Counted from the first letter of the stretch, positions 17,439 to 26,459 are shown. The stretch is DNA of 64,000 bases from an uncultured Eubacteriales bacterium (GCA_902773665.1 CACYFF010000001.1:62001-126000); one strand, 5' to 3'. Numbers and translations are program-made. The notes: a model not told the origin generated them from the letters alone.

Positions 17439-18962
17439 TTACCATTCAAACCAGGTGCCCTTTAAGAGCATGCGGGCATCCTGCGTAAGCGGAATGAGGT
17501 CGCTGCGGTCCGCCAGGGCGAGATCGAACTTGCGGTTGAGCGTCGCAAAGTGCTGTACACCGAAGGTCATCTTGCGCAGATAGGAATATGCACCCACAGC
17601 GCCCAGGGACATGCTGTCCGCTTCTTCGCCGTACAGGCTGCGGACTTCGCCCAGCTCCAGGAACAGCTCGTCCGCCGTTTTGCCGAACTTCTGCAGATGA
17701 GTGGGAACAGTGCCTTCCTTCAGCAGGTCGCCCACCTTCTTGCCCACCATCGCCGCTGCCATGGTGGCGCGGCACAGACCGACAGCCGTCACGTAGGGAG
17801 CGCCCAGTGCCAGCGCCTTATAGGCCTGGTCTTCCGTAGCGAATCCGCCGGTGATGACGATGGACGGGATATATTTCCCTTCCGCCTTCAGCTTGTCGCA
17901 CATAGGAACGATGGCGCTTTCGATGCAGGCAGCAGGCAGGCCGAACTCATTCATCATCTTGTTCGGGCTGTAGCCGGATCCGCCGCCGGCACCGTCGAAG
18001 GTGATCATATCCACTTCCAGATCGGACGCGATGCGCAGCAGTTTCTCAAGATCGGCGGGGTCAAACCCTGCGGTCTTGAAATAGACATTCTTCAGTCCCA
18101 TGGCTCGCAGCGCTTCGATGCGCTTGGCCAGCGTCTCCTCCGTCCACAGCGGATGGCGCGCATAGGACCAGAACCCCGGTGCTGCACCGCGCTTAGCGGC
18201 TTCCGCGACAGCCGGATCCTCCGGGTCGGGATAGACGATAAAACCGTCGCGTTTCTTGGCGATGGCGGCCTCCAGAGAACCGATGCGGTTTGCGGGCTGC
18301 GTGCCTTTCGCGCTCTGACCGAACTTGAACTCGATGCCCTCGGCGCCGCACTCCCGGATCGCATATTCCGGCAGCCCCATGGCGTCGTCTTCCACGTTGC
18401 ACTGCAGCACGATCTGTCCATAGCCCCGGTAATAGCGGTTGAATGCGCCCAGCATCTCCTTCAGTTTTTCAAAGCGGACGATCTTTCCGTTCTCCGTCTT
18501 CAGATCCGGGTCCTTGCTGGGAGATCCCTCGCCGATGACGCAGATGGTGCCGGCCATGGCGGCTGCCGCAAAATAGTCCTTCCAATTCAGTTTGATGAGC
18601 GCCGGCAGCGTAAAGGGGAGCGCAATCTTGATTGGATTGCGTTTGCCGATGGTGCGTTCCGTCTTAACGTGATAGATCGACGGATACTCGCCGTTTTCCG
18701 GTGCGCCAAGCGCCCCGAAGCAGCGGCCGTTGATGTTGAAGATCGAGTAGTCGATGGGATTATCTTTTTCGCTGGCGATCTGATTGCTTCCCGTATTGGT
18801 GGGATAGACCATCGCCTTGCCCAAAACAGCGGAGAGACCGATCTCGCAGGTCCCGATGCAGTCTTCCGTGCAGAAGGAGCACATGCCCGAGCAGGGCGTC
18901 AGCTTCTGGCCGCGTGTCTTGGTATCGCTGAAAGCGGAATCGTTGTTGCGGACGAATGACAT
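17439..18962 (-). CDS. FMN-binding glutamate synthase-like (GltB2) protein
   Basis: This flavin-dependent oxidoreductase of about 507 residues is related to the central/FMN domain of glutamate synthase, without the N-terminal glutaminase part. The N-terminus has a compact Cys cluster, CSGMCSFCTEDCIGTC (about residues 25-40), likely to bind an Fe-S cluster. The barrel part includes GYGQIVLQCNVEDDAMGLPE, VDMITFDGAGGGSGYSPNKM and IVITGGFATEDQAYKALALG. I use the ATG at 18962, 6 nt after GAGGTG; a GTG at 18971 overlaps that site. It could supply glutamate from ammonia or act on another substrate. It lies upstream of the reductase operon but has its own terminator. Confidence 0.85.
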   Translation of the reverse strand: MSFVRNNDSAFSDTKTRGQKLTPCSGMCSFCTEDCIGTCEIGLSAVLGKAMVYPTNTGSNQIASEKDNPIDYSIFNINGRCFGALGAPENGEYPSIYHVKTERTIGKRNPIKIALPFTLPALIKLNWKDYFAAAAMAGTICVIGEGSPSKDPDLKTENGKIVRFEKLKEMLGAFNRYYRGYGQIVLQCNVEDDAMGLPEYAIRECGAEGIEFKFGQSAKGTQPANRIGSLEAAIAKKRDGFIVYPDPEDPAVAEAAKRGAAPGFWSYARHPLWTEETLAKRIEALRAMGLKNVYFKTAGFDPADLEKLLRIASDLEVDMITFDGAGGGSGYSPNKMMNEFGLPAACIESAIVPMCDKLKAEGKYIPSIVITGGFATEDQAYKALALGAPYVTAVGLCRATMAAAMVGKKVGDLLKEGTVPTHLQKFGKTADELFLELGEVRSLYGEEADSMSLGAVGAYSYLRKMTFGVQHFATLNRKFDLALADRSDLIPLTQDARMLLKGTWFEW

Positions 18963-19004
18963 GTATGACACCTCTTTTCTATCCGTTCCGTGTTAAAATC
19001 TGCT

Positions 19005-19010
19005 ATTATA
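19005..19010 (-). promoter_or_regulatory. -10 box for the GltB-like gene
   Basis: TATAAT on the minus strand about 43 bases before the ATG, with a TTGGTC about 15 bp further upstream as a weak -35. Confidence 0.4.
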
Positions 19011-19054
19011 AAAGTACCACAAAAAGACCAACCCGTAAATCAGTAGGATAAATG

Positions 19055-19104
19055 AACTGTCGGGGACGTAACTGTCGGGGACGGTTCTTTACTGTTCATT
19101 TTTT
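19055..19104. repeat. GGGGACGG-family repeat with tandem copy and hairpin
   Basis: AACTGTCGGGGACG occurs at 19055-19068 and again at 19070-19083. The pair is enclosed by AATGAACTGT (19051-19060) and ACTGTTCATT (19091-19100), complementary at 9 of 10 positions, followed by a T run. It lies 16-20 bases before the ATG of the tRNA-deacylase gene. Related GGGGAC motifs occur near 31914, 33178 and 63767. Confidence 0.6.
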
Positions 19105-19119
19105 ATCTGCAGCAGCATC

Positions 19120-19626
19120 ATGAATAAACAGGAAATTTACGATTTTTTAAAACAGCAGCATATAGACTTCGAAATCACGGAACACCCCGCCGTCTGGAAC
19201 ATGGAGGATGTGGCGCAGCTGGAAATGCCCCACCCGGAGGCGGACGCCAAGAATCTGTTCGTGCGGGAGGACAAGACCAGGAATTACTATCTGATCACCG
19301 TAAAGGGCGACAAGCGGGTGGATCTGAAGGCGCTGCGGAAAAGTGAAGGTCTGCGGCAGCTGAAGTTCGCATCTGCCGGGGAGTTGGCGGATCTGCTCGG
19401 GCTTTACGCCGGGGCCGTCACGCCCCTGGGGCTGCTCAACGACGAAAGCCGCACCGTGACCCTCATCATCGACTCGTATTTCCTGCAGCCGCCGGCCCTC
19501 ATCGGCGCCCACCCCAACGACAACACCGCCACCGTCTGGCTGAAGACGGAGGACCTGCTGTGGTTTCTGCGTTCCCACGGAAACGAGGTGCTGGTCCGGG
19601 ATCTCCCCTACGTGCCGGAGGAATAG
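19120..19626 (+). CDS. YbaK/ProX-type aminoacyl-tRNA deacylase (prolyl-tRNA editing domain)
   Basis: This stand-alone trans-editing domain of 168 residues hydrolyses mischarged tRNA, probably Ala- or Cys-tRNA(Pro). The fold pattern is clear: LKQQHIDFEITEHPAVWNME at the start, then EADAKNLFVREDKTRNYYLI, the conserved VKGDKRVDLK strand with its lysine, the glycine-rich GLYAGAVTPLGLLND loop, and HPNDNTATVWL near the end. This matches the ProX/PrdX branch more than short YbaK. PrdX-type proteins also occur beside proline reductase in Stickland fermenters, but no prd genes are seen here. The ribosome site is weak. It precedes the agmatinase-like gene by 49 bases. Confidence 0.85.
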   Translation: MNKQEIYDFLKQQHIDFEITEHPAVWNMEDVAQLEMPHPEADAKNLFVREDKTRNYYLITVKGDKRVDLKALRKSEGLRQLKFASAGELADLLGLYAGAVTPLGLLNDESRTVTLIIDSYFLQPPALIGAHPNDNTATVWLKTEDLLWFLRSHGNEVLVRDLPYVPEE

Positions 19627-19675
19627 AACGGCACATACGGCAACCCATTGTTTTCGAACAGAAAGGAGATCTCCC

Positions 19676-20614
19676 ATGGGCACAAAAGATAAATATTCCC
19701 TCGATCCCAACACCTGGTGCGGGCTCAACCGTCCGAACATGCCTCTGGAAGAGGCGGACACCGTACTGTTCGGCATTCCCTTCGACGGCGGCGCCAGCTA
19801 CCGCGCGGGGGCAGCCCAGGCACCGGACATGCTGCGCGCCAACACCCTGCAGTCCACGCCCTGCACGGAGCGGCTGGAATGGTTCGATACCTTTAACGTC
19901 GTGGACGCCGGCAATTTTCCGCTCACCATGGACGACCGGGAGGAGGTCTTTGCGGATATTCAGAAATTCGTCTGCGGACTCGTGAAGGCCGGCAGGAGAT
20001 TCACGATGGTCGGAGGCGACCACAGCGTAACGATCCCCGTGGAACGCGGCATCGACGATGCGCTGGATGAGCCCTTCGGCATCATCCACATCGATGCGCA
20101 TATGGACCTGTGCGACGCGCTGGAAGGCGATAAGCTGTCCCACGGCAATACAGAGCGCAGAGCCCTGGAGCTGAAGAACATCCAGGGGTTCGAAAACCTG
20201 TATTTTATCGGCATCCGCTCCATCGAGCCGGACGAATTCGAATTGTATAAGACCAACCCCATTCAGGTAAAAACGGCTTACGACTGCTATGCGGAGGGCA
20301 TCGAATCCGTCGCGAAGGACTGCATCGATAAGATGAGCCGGTACAGCAAAGTCTACCTCACCTTCGACATCGACGCGCTGGACCCTGCCTACGCCGCAGG
20401 CACCGGCACGCCGCAGTTCGGCGGACTTACGTCCCGGATGGCACTCACGCTCCTCAACATGCTGTTTGAAGCGCTTCCCATCATCGGATTCGACGTGGTG
20501 GAGATCGCGCCGCCCCTCGATCCGTCCCTGGCCGCCATGTACGCCGGCCGCAAACTTATTACGGAAGCCTGGGGCAACTGGGCTAAGCAGATCGGAAAAC
20601 TGCAGAGCAAATAG
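19676..20614 (+). CDS. agmatinase/arginase (ureohydrolase) family enzyme
   Basis: This manganese ureohydrolase of 312 residues cleaves agmatine or a related guanidino compound to release urea. Metal ligands are visible in VGGDHSVTIP (about residue 118), IIHIDAHMDLCD (about 143-154, usual form DAHTD) and FDIDALDPAYAAGTGTPQFG (about 230-250). The SHGNTERRAL segment replaces the common SHGTPFRRA. AAAGGAG precedes the ATG and a strong terminator follows. Agmatinase, guanidinobutyrase and formiminoglutamase share these motifs, so the substrate is not certain. Confidence 0.88.
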   Translation: MGTKDKYSLDPNTWCGLNRPNMPLEEADTVLFGIPFDGGASYRAGAAQAPDMLRANTLQSTPCTERLEWFDTFNVVDAGNFPLTMDDREEVFADIQKFVCGLVKAGRRFTMVGGDHSVTIPVERGIDDALDEPFGIIHIDAHMDLCDALEGDKLSHGNTERRALELKNIQGFENLYFIGIRSIEPDEFELYKTNPIQVKTAYDCYAEGIESVAKDCIDKMSRYSKVYLTFDIDALDPAYAAGTGTPQFGGLTSRMALTLLNMLFEALPIIGFDVVEIAPPLDPSLAAMYAGRKLITEAWGNWAKQIGKLQSK

Positions 20615-20631
20615 CAAAAACGCATACGCAA

Positions 20632-20668
20632 AGACCCGCAGGAAACGCCCTGCGGGTCTGCTGTTTTT
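20632..20668 (+). terminator. Rho-independent terminator after the ureohydrolase
   Basis: AGACCCGCAGG (20632-20642) pairs with CCTGCGGGTCT (20649-20659) as an 11-bp stem and is followed by GCTGTTTTT. It lies between convergent genes. Confidence 0.9.
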
Positions 20669-20702
20669 CTCGCTATTCCTTTACGAGGAGCCTGCTTCGT
20701 GT

Positions 20703-21257
20703 CTATTTCAGGCTTTCGTCGTAAACGGCACGGTTGCCGCCGATGAACTTCGGACGCACGCGGCAGGCGGTCAGATGGGCCTCGCCGATCTGCTTCATGG
20801 ACAGGCGCACGGGCACGCAGACCTTATCCATGTGCATGCCGATAAAGGTGTCTCCGATATCCAGGCCGGCTCTTGCGATATGCATCTCCTCAATGGCCAC
20901 GGGCTTTTCGAAGTTGGCGTAAGCCGCCGTCGCGAAGGAGCCGCCCGCCTTCTTCTGGGGCACCACGTTGACCCGGGGAAGGCCGTACTGCTTCGCGCAG
21001 GCAGCTTCCATGATGATGGCCCGGTTGAGATGCTCGCAGCACTGGGCCGCCAGCCATACCTTATGGGCCTTTGCGGTCTCCCAGATGCCGGCGAATACAG
21101 CCCGCGCCACGTCTTCGTTGGAGTCGGAGCCGATCTTCTGCCCGCAGATCTCGCTGGAGGAGCAACCCACCACGAGCACGTCTCCTTCTTCCAGCTTCGC
21201 CGCTGCCATGATCTCTTCCGCGGCCTGTGCCGCCTGGTTTTTCAGTTCTTCATACAT
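20703..21257 (-). CDS. TIGR01440 / UPF0340 family protein (YwlG-like)
   Basis: This conserved cytoplasmic protein of 184 residues has unknown reaction. It matches the family in length and segments: GDVLVVGCSSSEICGQKIG, AAQCCEHLNRAIIMEAACA, the GLPRVNVVPQKKAGGSFATA strand, and the C-terminal GEAHLTACRVRPKFIGGNRA. Several conserved Cys and His residues could bind metal, which is inference. It is the last gene of a six-gene operon beginning with hslO, 6 bases after the second S41 protease gene, with an AGGTGA ribosome site. Confidence 0.85.
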   Translation of the reverse strand: MYEELKNQAAQAAEEIMAAAKLEEGDVLVVGCSSSEICGQKIGSDSNEDVARAVFAGIWETAKAHKVWLAAQCCEHLNRAIIMEAACAKQYGLPRVNVVPQKKAGGSFATAAYANFEKPVAIEEMHIARAGLDIGDTFIGMHMDKVCVPVRLSMKQIGEAHLTACRVRPKFIGGNRAVYDESLK

Positions 21258-21263
21258 CGTGTA

Positions 21264-22688
21264 TCACCTCAACAATTCCAGCGCCTTCGCCAGCGCTGCA
21301 TCTTCCGTTCCCGGATCGCACCAGGCATCGAACTTGTCCTTCACGATGCCCAGGGTGCAGAAGTCCAGCGCGCCGTAGGGGCATACCCCCGCTTCGGTCT
21401 GGACGAGTTTTAACGCCGCGACCGTCTTCGCGTCCATCACGCCGCTCGCTTCTACGTCGTAGCCCATCTTGGCCAGACGCTGCTGCACGCCGTAGACGTT
21501 TAAGCCGCTGTCGCCTGCGTAGTATTTCTTCGCCTCGTTGATGGGAGCGACGGATGCGCGGATCTGCGCGATCTCTTCGGCGGTCCGTTCGCCCTGCGCA
21601 TAGGCCGCGACGTCGGGCACGATGCCCACACCGTCGATGTCGCTGCCCTTCGGAGACAGGAAATAGTAGACAGATAGTTTAAAGTAGTTGCCCTGGCCGC
21701 CGGACCCCACGAACTGGGCTACGCCCTTGCCGTAGGTGGTCTCGCCCACGATGGTGGCCGCCTGGCGGTCCTTGAGGGCTGCCGTCAGCAGCTCGGAGGC
21801 GCTGGCGGTCTCGTGGTCAACCAGGCATACGACGGGAAGATCCGCAAAACTGTCCGTCGTCGAGCGCACAGTCTCGATCACCTCGCCCTGCCGCTTAAAG
21901 ATGGAGATGACGCCGTCCGTATGGATCAGATGGTCCGCCACCGCTACGGCTTCGCCCACGGAGCCGCCGCCGTTGCCTCTCAGGTCGAGCACGATGGCCT
22001 TCGCGCCCTGGGCAGCCAGCGCGTCGTATTCTGCAGCGAAGCGGTCTGCCGTGCCCGCCGCGAAGGAACTCACCTGCACGTAGCCCGTGGTCTCATCCAG
22101 CATTTTGGAGGAGACGGTGTCTGTGCGGATCACCTGGCGCACCACCTCGAACACCCGGGTATCGCCCTGCCGGTCCACGGTGAGCGACACGGTGCTGCCG
22201 GAGCTGCCCCGGATGAGGAGGGACACCTCTTCGGACGTCATCTGCGTAACGTTCTGAGCGCCGACTTTTAAGATATAGTCGCCGGAACGGATGCCGGCCA
22301 GCTGGGCCGGTGACCCGCTCACCACGCTGGAGATGCGGATGCCGGAATTCGTCTTGCGGATGACGATGCCGATGCCTTCGTAGACCTCATCCACGTCGTT
22401 CGTTACGAAATTCGTGCCGTCATCGGTCTTGTCCACCGTAACGTAGGCGGACCAGGGATCGCCCAGGCTGCTGAACAGCCCCTGATAGATGCCGATGAAG
22501 ATATCGTCCAGCTTCGTTTCGTCCTTATAGTTTTCCCGCACTTCCTCGATGATCTCCTGCAGCGCGTCCATGCGCAGATCGATGGGTGTCTCGCCGTAGA
22601 AGAACGTCATGGCGCTGACGGGAGCCGCGCCGGTCAGCACGATCCCTGCCGCAGCCAGAAGGGCCGCCGCTTTTCTCAGAAGCCTCAT
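21264..22688 (-). CDS. S41 family C-terminal processing protease (second of a tandem pair)
   Basis: This exported serine protease of the CtpA type has 474 residues. A signal peptide opens the protein (LRKAAALLAAAGIVLTGAAP). A PDZ domain covers about 115-195 (GIGIVIRKTNSGIRISSVVS, GIRSGDYILKVG). The catalytic serine lies in DHETASASELLTAALKD and the lysine in TTYGKGVAQF, the standard Ser-Lys dyad. The C-terminal part (about 395-474) looks like a peptidoglycan-binding repeat (LNVYGVQQRLAKMGYDV), suggesting wall localisation. It overlaps the first S41 gene by 4 bases and shares its layout, so the pair probably arose by duplication. Confidence 0.9.
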   Translation of the reverse strand: MRLLRKAAALLAAAGIVLTGAAPVSAMTFFYGETPIDLRMDALQEIIEEVRENYKDETKLDDIFIGIYQGLFSSLGDPWSAYVTVDKTDDGTNFVTNDVDEVYEGIGIVIRKTNSGIRISSVVSGSPAQLAGIRSGDYILKVGAQNVTQMTSEEVSLLIRGSSGSTVSLTVDRQGDTRVFEVVRQVIRTDTVSSKMLDETTGYVQVSSFAAGTADRFAAEYDALAAQGAKAIVLDLRGNGGGSVGEAVAVADHLIHTDGVISIFKRQGEVIETVRSTTDSFADLPVVCLVDHETASASELLTAALKDRQAATIVGETTYGKGVAQFVGSGGQGNYFKLSVYYFLSPKGSDIDGVGIVPDVAAYAQGERTAEEIAQIRASVAPINEAKKYYAGDSGLNVYGVQQRLAKMGYDVEASGVMDAKTVAALKLVQTEAGVCPYGALDFCTLGIVKDKFDAWCDPGTEDAALAKALELLR

Positions 22689-24160
22689 TGCAGCACCTCG
22701 ATCGCTTTCTGCAGTTGTTTATCGGTGCCGTCGCCGTACAGGAATTCGTAGAATGCCCGGTCCACCAGTTCGATGGTGCAGAAATCCAGTCCGCCGTAGG
22801 GCGATGCGCCGTAGAGCGCCTGGATGCGCTTGAGCGCGTCCATCGTAGCCGCCTCCATCACCGCATTCTGCGGCACTTTATAACCGAGGATGTTCAGCCG
22901 CTGCTGGGCTGCCAGCACGTTCAATCCGCGCTGGCCCTTGAAATACTTCTTGCCTTCATCCATGGGAAGCACGGATTCCAGGTATTTCGCGATCTGCTCC
23001 TGCGTCAGGGCAGAGCCGTTGGAGATCGCGATGTCCGGCGCGATGCCGACCTTGTCGATGCGCTGCTTGTTCGGGGTGAGGAAATGGCAGAACGTCAGCT
23101 TAAAGCTGTCGCCGTTGTCCATGGTCACCAGCTCCTGCGCCACGCCCTTGCCGTAGGTCGTGACCCCCACCAGCGTGCCGGCGCCATTGTCCTTGACGGC
23201 TGCCGCCAGGCATTCGGAGGCGCTGGCCGTATGATCGTTGATGAGGACGACCAAAGGCACATCTTTGTAGGTGCCGCCGGCGGAATACTCCTCGTCGATG
23301 ATCTCTCCCTGTTGTTCGTAGAACACCAGCGGTTTTCCCTGGGGAATGAGCATGCCGGCGATGTTCAGGGCATCGCCCATCACGCCGCCGCCGTTGTCCC
23401 GGACGTCGACGATCAGTTTTTCCATGCCGTCCGCGATCAGGTTGAGCTTGGCGGTGCGGAATTCCAGCCAGGTCTCGCCGGAGAACTGGGAGATGGCGAT
23501 GTAGCCGATCTTATTGTCCAGCATCTGGTAGGTGACGGTCTGCGCTTTGATGTTCTTGCGCTCGATCTCCATGGTCTGCAGCGCGCCATTGCTTTCCAGC
23601 TGCAGCACGGCCTTCGTGCCCGGTTCGCCGCGCACGAGAGAGGAGATCTGATCCAGGGTCATCCCGGCGATGCTCTTGCCGTCCACGCTCCGGATGATCA
23701 TCCCCGCCGTAACGCCCGCTTCGTAGGCCGGCCCCAGCGTGTTCACCTGGGTGATGACGCAGTTTCCGCTGCCGTCCAGGGTCATCGTGACCCCGATCCC
23801 GGCGTAATTGCCCGTCACCTGGCTGATGAAGGCGTCCTTTTCCTCCTTGGTCTTGTAGAACACGGACCACTGGTCCAGCGCGTCGAACACGCCGTTGTAG
23901 GCCGCATCCGTCAGATCTTCCACGTTGACGTCGTCCGCGTAGTTCTCGTCGATATACTGCACGACGTCCCGCAGCTGATCCAGCTTGCTGAGGTTCTTGT
24001 CGATGGTCTCCTGGCTCTCCGCCGCGTAGACGTATAGCGTTCCGGTCTCGCCGGAGAAAGCCGCCAGCAGCGTGAACCCGGTCATCATCAGCATCGAGAT
24101 GACGACGACGATGGCCAGGATGCGCGCCAGTTTCTTGTTTCGTTCCTGTTTGCGGTTCAT
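22685..24160 (-). CDS. S41 family C-terminal processing protease (first of a tandem pair)
   Basis: This membrane-anchored or exported serine protease has 491 residues. One N-terminal hydrophobic segment (ARILAIVVVISMLMMTGFTLL) follows a basic head. The PDZ domain covers about 125-205 (GIGVTMTLDGSGNCVITQVN, GMIIRSVDGKSIAGMTL). The catalytic Ser is in DHTASASECLAAAVKD and the Lys in TTYGKGVAQELV. The C-terminal LNVLAAQQRLNILGYKV region resembles a peptidoglycan-binding repeat. It overlaps both neighbours by 4 bases (DUF1934 upstream, second S41 downstream), which indicates coupled translation. Substrates of such Clostridial Ctp proteins are mostly unknown. Confidence 0.9.
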   Translation of the reverse strand: MNRKQERNKKLARILAIVVVISMLMMTGFTLLAAFSGETGTLYVYAAESQETIDKNLSKLDQLRDVVQYIDENYADDVNVEDLTDAAYNGVFDALDQWSVFYKTKEEKDAFISQVTGNYAGIGVTMTLDGSGNCVITQVNTLGPAYEAGVTAGMIIRSVDGKSIAGMTLDQISSLVRGEPGTKAVLQLESNGALQTMEIERKNIKAQTVTYQMLDNKIGYIAISQFSGETWLEFRTAKLNLIADGMEKLIVDVRDNGGGVMGDALNIAGMLIPQGKPLVFYEQQGEIIDEEYSAGGTYKDVPLVVLINDHTASASECLAAAVKDNGAGTLVGVTTYGKGVAQELVTMDNGDSFKLTFCHFLTPNKQRIDKVGIAPDIAISNGSALTQEQIAKYLESVLPMDEGKKYFKGQRGLNVLAAQQRLNILGYKVPQNAVMEAATMDALKRIQALYGASPYGGLDFCTIELVDRAFYEFLYGDGTDKQLQKAIEVLQ

Positions 24161-24621
24161 TGTTTTACCCCTTCCCCCGAATGGGTGATCTCCAATTCCA
24201 GTTTGTTTCTGGATTCCATAAAGCCCTTCAGGCTGATGTGATAGTCGATGGACAGCTTCTGCCTGCCGTCGCCGGCGTCTTCCAGCCCCGTCACGTCGTT
24301 CGTCAGCAGTTCCATGCCGATGGGGCCGTAAGGCGTCTCATACATGCCGTAGAAGCGCTCGCCCTTCTTGAACTCCATCTCCGTATCCGCAGCCAGCGCA
24401 TTGCCGCTGCGCCGCATCTTCACCTTGTCCTTCGTGATGATGAGGGACGTGGTGCAGCCTTCCAGCCCGGAAAGCTCGCTCTCCGGGTATTTGATGAAGG
24501 TCGTCGAACCGCGGTGGAACAGCTGTCCTGCGGTCACGAATTCCATGATGTCTTCGTGTTTCTCGCGGCCTTCGTCCTGTCTTACCGTCTTACCGGTGAT
24601 TTTCAGCATGATATCTTTCAT
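24157..24621 (-). CDS. DUF1934 family protein (YwiB-like)
   Basis: This calycin-like cytoplasmic beta-barrel of 154 residues has unknown ligand. Family features are the opening MLKITGKT, TTFIKYPESELSGLEGCTTS, the GERFYGMYETPYGPIGMELL motif, and the closing LSIDYHISLKGFMESRNKLE. The ATG at 24621 lies inside the end of ddl (32-base overlap) and has GGAG about 6 nt upstream. DUF1934 genes are often found near cell-wall or arginyl-tRNA synthetase genes in Firmicutes; here it sits between ddl and the S41 proteases. Confidence 0.85.
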   Translation of the reverse strand: MKDIMLKITGKTVRQDEGREKHEDIMEFVTAGQLFHRGSTTFIKYPESELSGLEGCTTSLIITKDKVKMRRSGNALAADTEMEFKKGERFYGMYETPYGPIGMELLTNDVTGLEDAGDGRQKLSIDYHISLKGFMESRNKLELEITHSGEGVKQ

Positions 24622-25570
24622 AACCCAACTCCACGATCCGGTCGATGATCTCCGGATACTTCATGCCTGCCGCCTGCATCAGCATGGGGAACATGCTGAT
24701 CTTCGTAAAGCCCGGGATGGCGTTGATCTCGTTGATGTAGATCTCGCCTGTGGCCTTGTCCATCAGGAAGTCCACCCGCGCAAAACTGCAGCAGCCGCAG
24801 GCTTTATACGCCCTTTTGGCCATATCCAGCACCTCCGCCTCCTGCTCGGGCGAGATAGGCGCCGGAATGAGCAGCTGGCTGGTGCCATTGAAATATTTAT
24901 CGTCGTAATCGTAAAATTCCGCGCCGGGGATGATCTCTCCCACCTTGCCGCAGACGAGCACGTTGTTGCCCATCACGGCGCTTTCGATCTCCCGGGCGTC
25001 GATGCCCTGTTCGATCAGCAGGCGGCTGTCGTAGCGCTCCGCCAGTTCGATGGCGGCCTTCAGCTCTTCCCGGTCGTGGGCTTTGGTGATGCCCACAGAG
25101 GAGCCCATGTTGGAGGGCTTGACGAACATGGGGAACGTCATCGTGCGGCAGGCCTCATCCATCACCGCCTCCACGTCGTCCGCGTCGGAAAATGCGATAT
25201 AGGGGGCTTGTTTTAAGCCCTCGGATGCGAAGACTCTCTTCGCCACGATCTTGTCCATGGTCACCGAACAGCTCAGCACGCCGCAGCCGCCGTAGGGGAT
25301 ATTCGCCAGCTTCAGCAGGCCCTGCACCGTGCCGTCCTCGCCGTTGGGGCCATGCAGGATGGGCAGGGCAAAATCGATATAGCTGCGCAGGTCCCAGGGA
25401 TTCAGGGGCTGACCCGCGATCGTCCACCAGCCTTCTTTGCTGATGAAGATGCGCACGACTTCGTATTTCTCCGGGTCGACGGCCGCGATGACGGAATCCG
25501 CCGACATGATGGAAACTTCATGCTCGCTGGACTTGCCTCCGTAAATTACGCCTAATCTAATCTTGTCCAT
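24590..25570 (-). CDS. ddl: D-alanine--D-alanine ligase
   Basis: This ATP-grasp enzyme of 326 residues joins two D-alanines for peptidoglycan synthesis in the cytoplasm. Motifs are IRLGVIYGGKSSEHEVSIMS at the start, the ATP-binding FVKPSNMGSSVGITKAHDR, and the magnesium site YINEINAIPGFTKISMFPML. YDYDDKY, in the substrate-specificity loop, fits D-Ala-D-Ala rather than D-Ala-D-Lac enzymes. The start at 25570 follows a GGAGG site and matches the family N-terminus; the open frame extends further to 25609. It overlaps the end of hslO by 14 bases. Confidence 0.93.
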   Translation of the reverse strand: MDKIRLGVIYGGKSSEHEVSIMSADSVIAAVDPEKYEVVRIFISKEGWWTIAGQPLNPWDLRSYIDFALPILHGPNGEDGTVQGLLKLANIPYGGCGVLSCSVTMDKIVAKRVFASEGLKQAPYIAFSDADDVEAVMDEACRTMTFPMFVKPSNMGSSVGITKAHDREELKAAIELAERYDSRLLIEQGIDAREIESAVMGNNVLVCGKVGEIIPGAEFYDYDDKYFNGTSQLLIPAPISPEQEAEVLDMAKRAYKACGCCSFARVDFLMDKATGEIYINEINAIPGFTKISMFPMLMQAAGMKYPEIIDRIVELGYERYHAENHR

Positions 25571-26459
25571 GGGATGCCTCCTCGAGCAGCGTCCGCAGCT
25601 CCTGTTCATCGAAATAATACTTTTTCAGGCAGAACTGGCAGGTGAGCTCCGCGCCGTGGTCCTCTTCGATGATCTCCGTCAGATCCTTCCTGCCGATGGA
25701 GACGAGCGCTTTCGCCATGCGTTCCCGGCTGCAGTCGCAGAGCCAGGAGACGCTGCGCTCCTCCAGCACGTGGGGACGGAATTCCTCCGGCAGCTTGCCG
25801 AAGATGATGTCCAGAAGTTTGTAGAGGTCACCCTCCGCGTCCTGGATGAGCAGCGTAAGGTCGTCCAGCAGGAAAAGCGTCTCCTCCAGGGCGTCCAGCG
25901 CCTCTTCCTTCGCATCGGGCAGCACGTGGACGATAAATCCGCCGGCGTACGCCACGTGAGTCAGGTCCTTCGTGAGCCGCACACCCAGCGCCACGCTGCC
26001 GGGCTGCTGCTCGGAAGCCGCGAAATACTGGGTAAAGTCCCGGGCGATCTCGCCGTTCACGAGGGGAATGGTGCCGACGTAGGGCTCTTTTAAGCCCAGG
26101 TCCTTGATGACCGTAAGGCTGCCTTTTCCCACGATGCCGCCTACGTTGAGGTGACCGTCGGAGCGGGGCGGCATCTCCGCCGCCGGATTGGCGATATAGC
26201 CTTTGACCCTGCCCAGCGCGTCGGCGGTCGCCAGGATCTGCTGAGCCGGGCCGTCGCCCTTGATCTGTACGGTGAGCTTGTCGCCCAGGCCTTTGAGGCC
26301 GAGGCCCATCATGCCGGCGCAGGTGAGCGTGCGGCCGAGGGCTGCTGCCGATGTGGGCGTGCAGCCGTGGATCTGCATGGCCTGCTCGCACAGGTCGGTG
26401 GTAACGGCTAAGGTAACGCGGTAAGAACCGCTGTTGTCTACTGCGATAAGTGTGTTCAT
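25557..26459 (-). CDS. hslO: Hsp33 redox-regulated chaperone
   Basis: This cytoplasmic holdase chaperone of 300 residues is activated by oxidation. The C-terminal zinc site is present as CDCS (in VSWLCDCSRERM) and CQFC (in ELTCQFCLKKYYF), the CXC...CXXC arrangement that releases zinc on disulfide formation. The N-terminal domain has the family pattern GRTLTCAGMMGLGLKG and GIVGKGSLTVIKDLGLKEPY. I use the ATG at 26459 (MNTLIAVDNSGS), preceded by AAGGA; an extended -10 TGG TAAAAT lies a further 20-25 bases upstream. It is the first gene of the six-gene operon and is divergent from ispE. Confidence 0.93.
   Translation of the reverse strand: MNTLIAVDNSGSYRVTLAVTTDLCEQAMQIHGCTPTSAAALGRTLTCAGMMGLGLKGLGDKLTVQIKGDGPAQQILATADALGRVKGYIANPAAEMPPRSDGHLNVGGIVGKGSLTVIKDLGLKEPYVGTIPLVNGEIARDFTQYFAASEQQPGSVALGVRLTKDLTHVAYAGGFIVHVLPDAKEEALDALEETLFLLDDLTLLIQDAEGDLYKLLDIIFGKLPEEFRPHVLEERSVSWLCDCSRERMAKALVSIGRKDLTEIIEEDHGAELTCQFCLKKYYFDEQELRTLLEEASHGQD

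Noticed and set aside
19120-20614. Proline-reductase (prd) locus suggested by the PrdX-like deacylase
   Set aside because: No prdA, prdB or other prd gene is adjacent. The neighbour is a ureohydrolase, so only the editing-domain call is kept.
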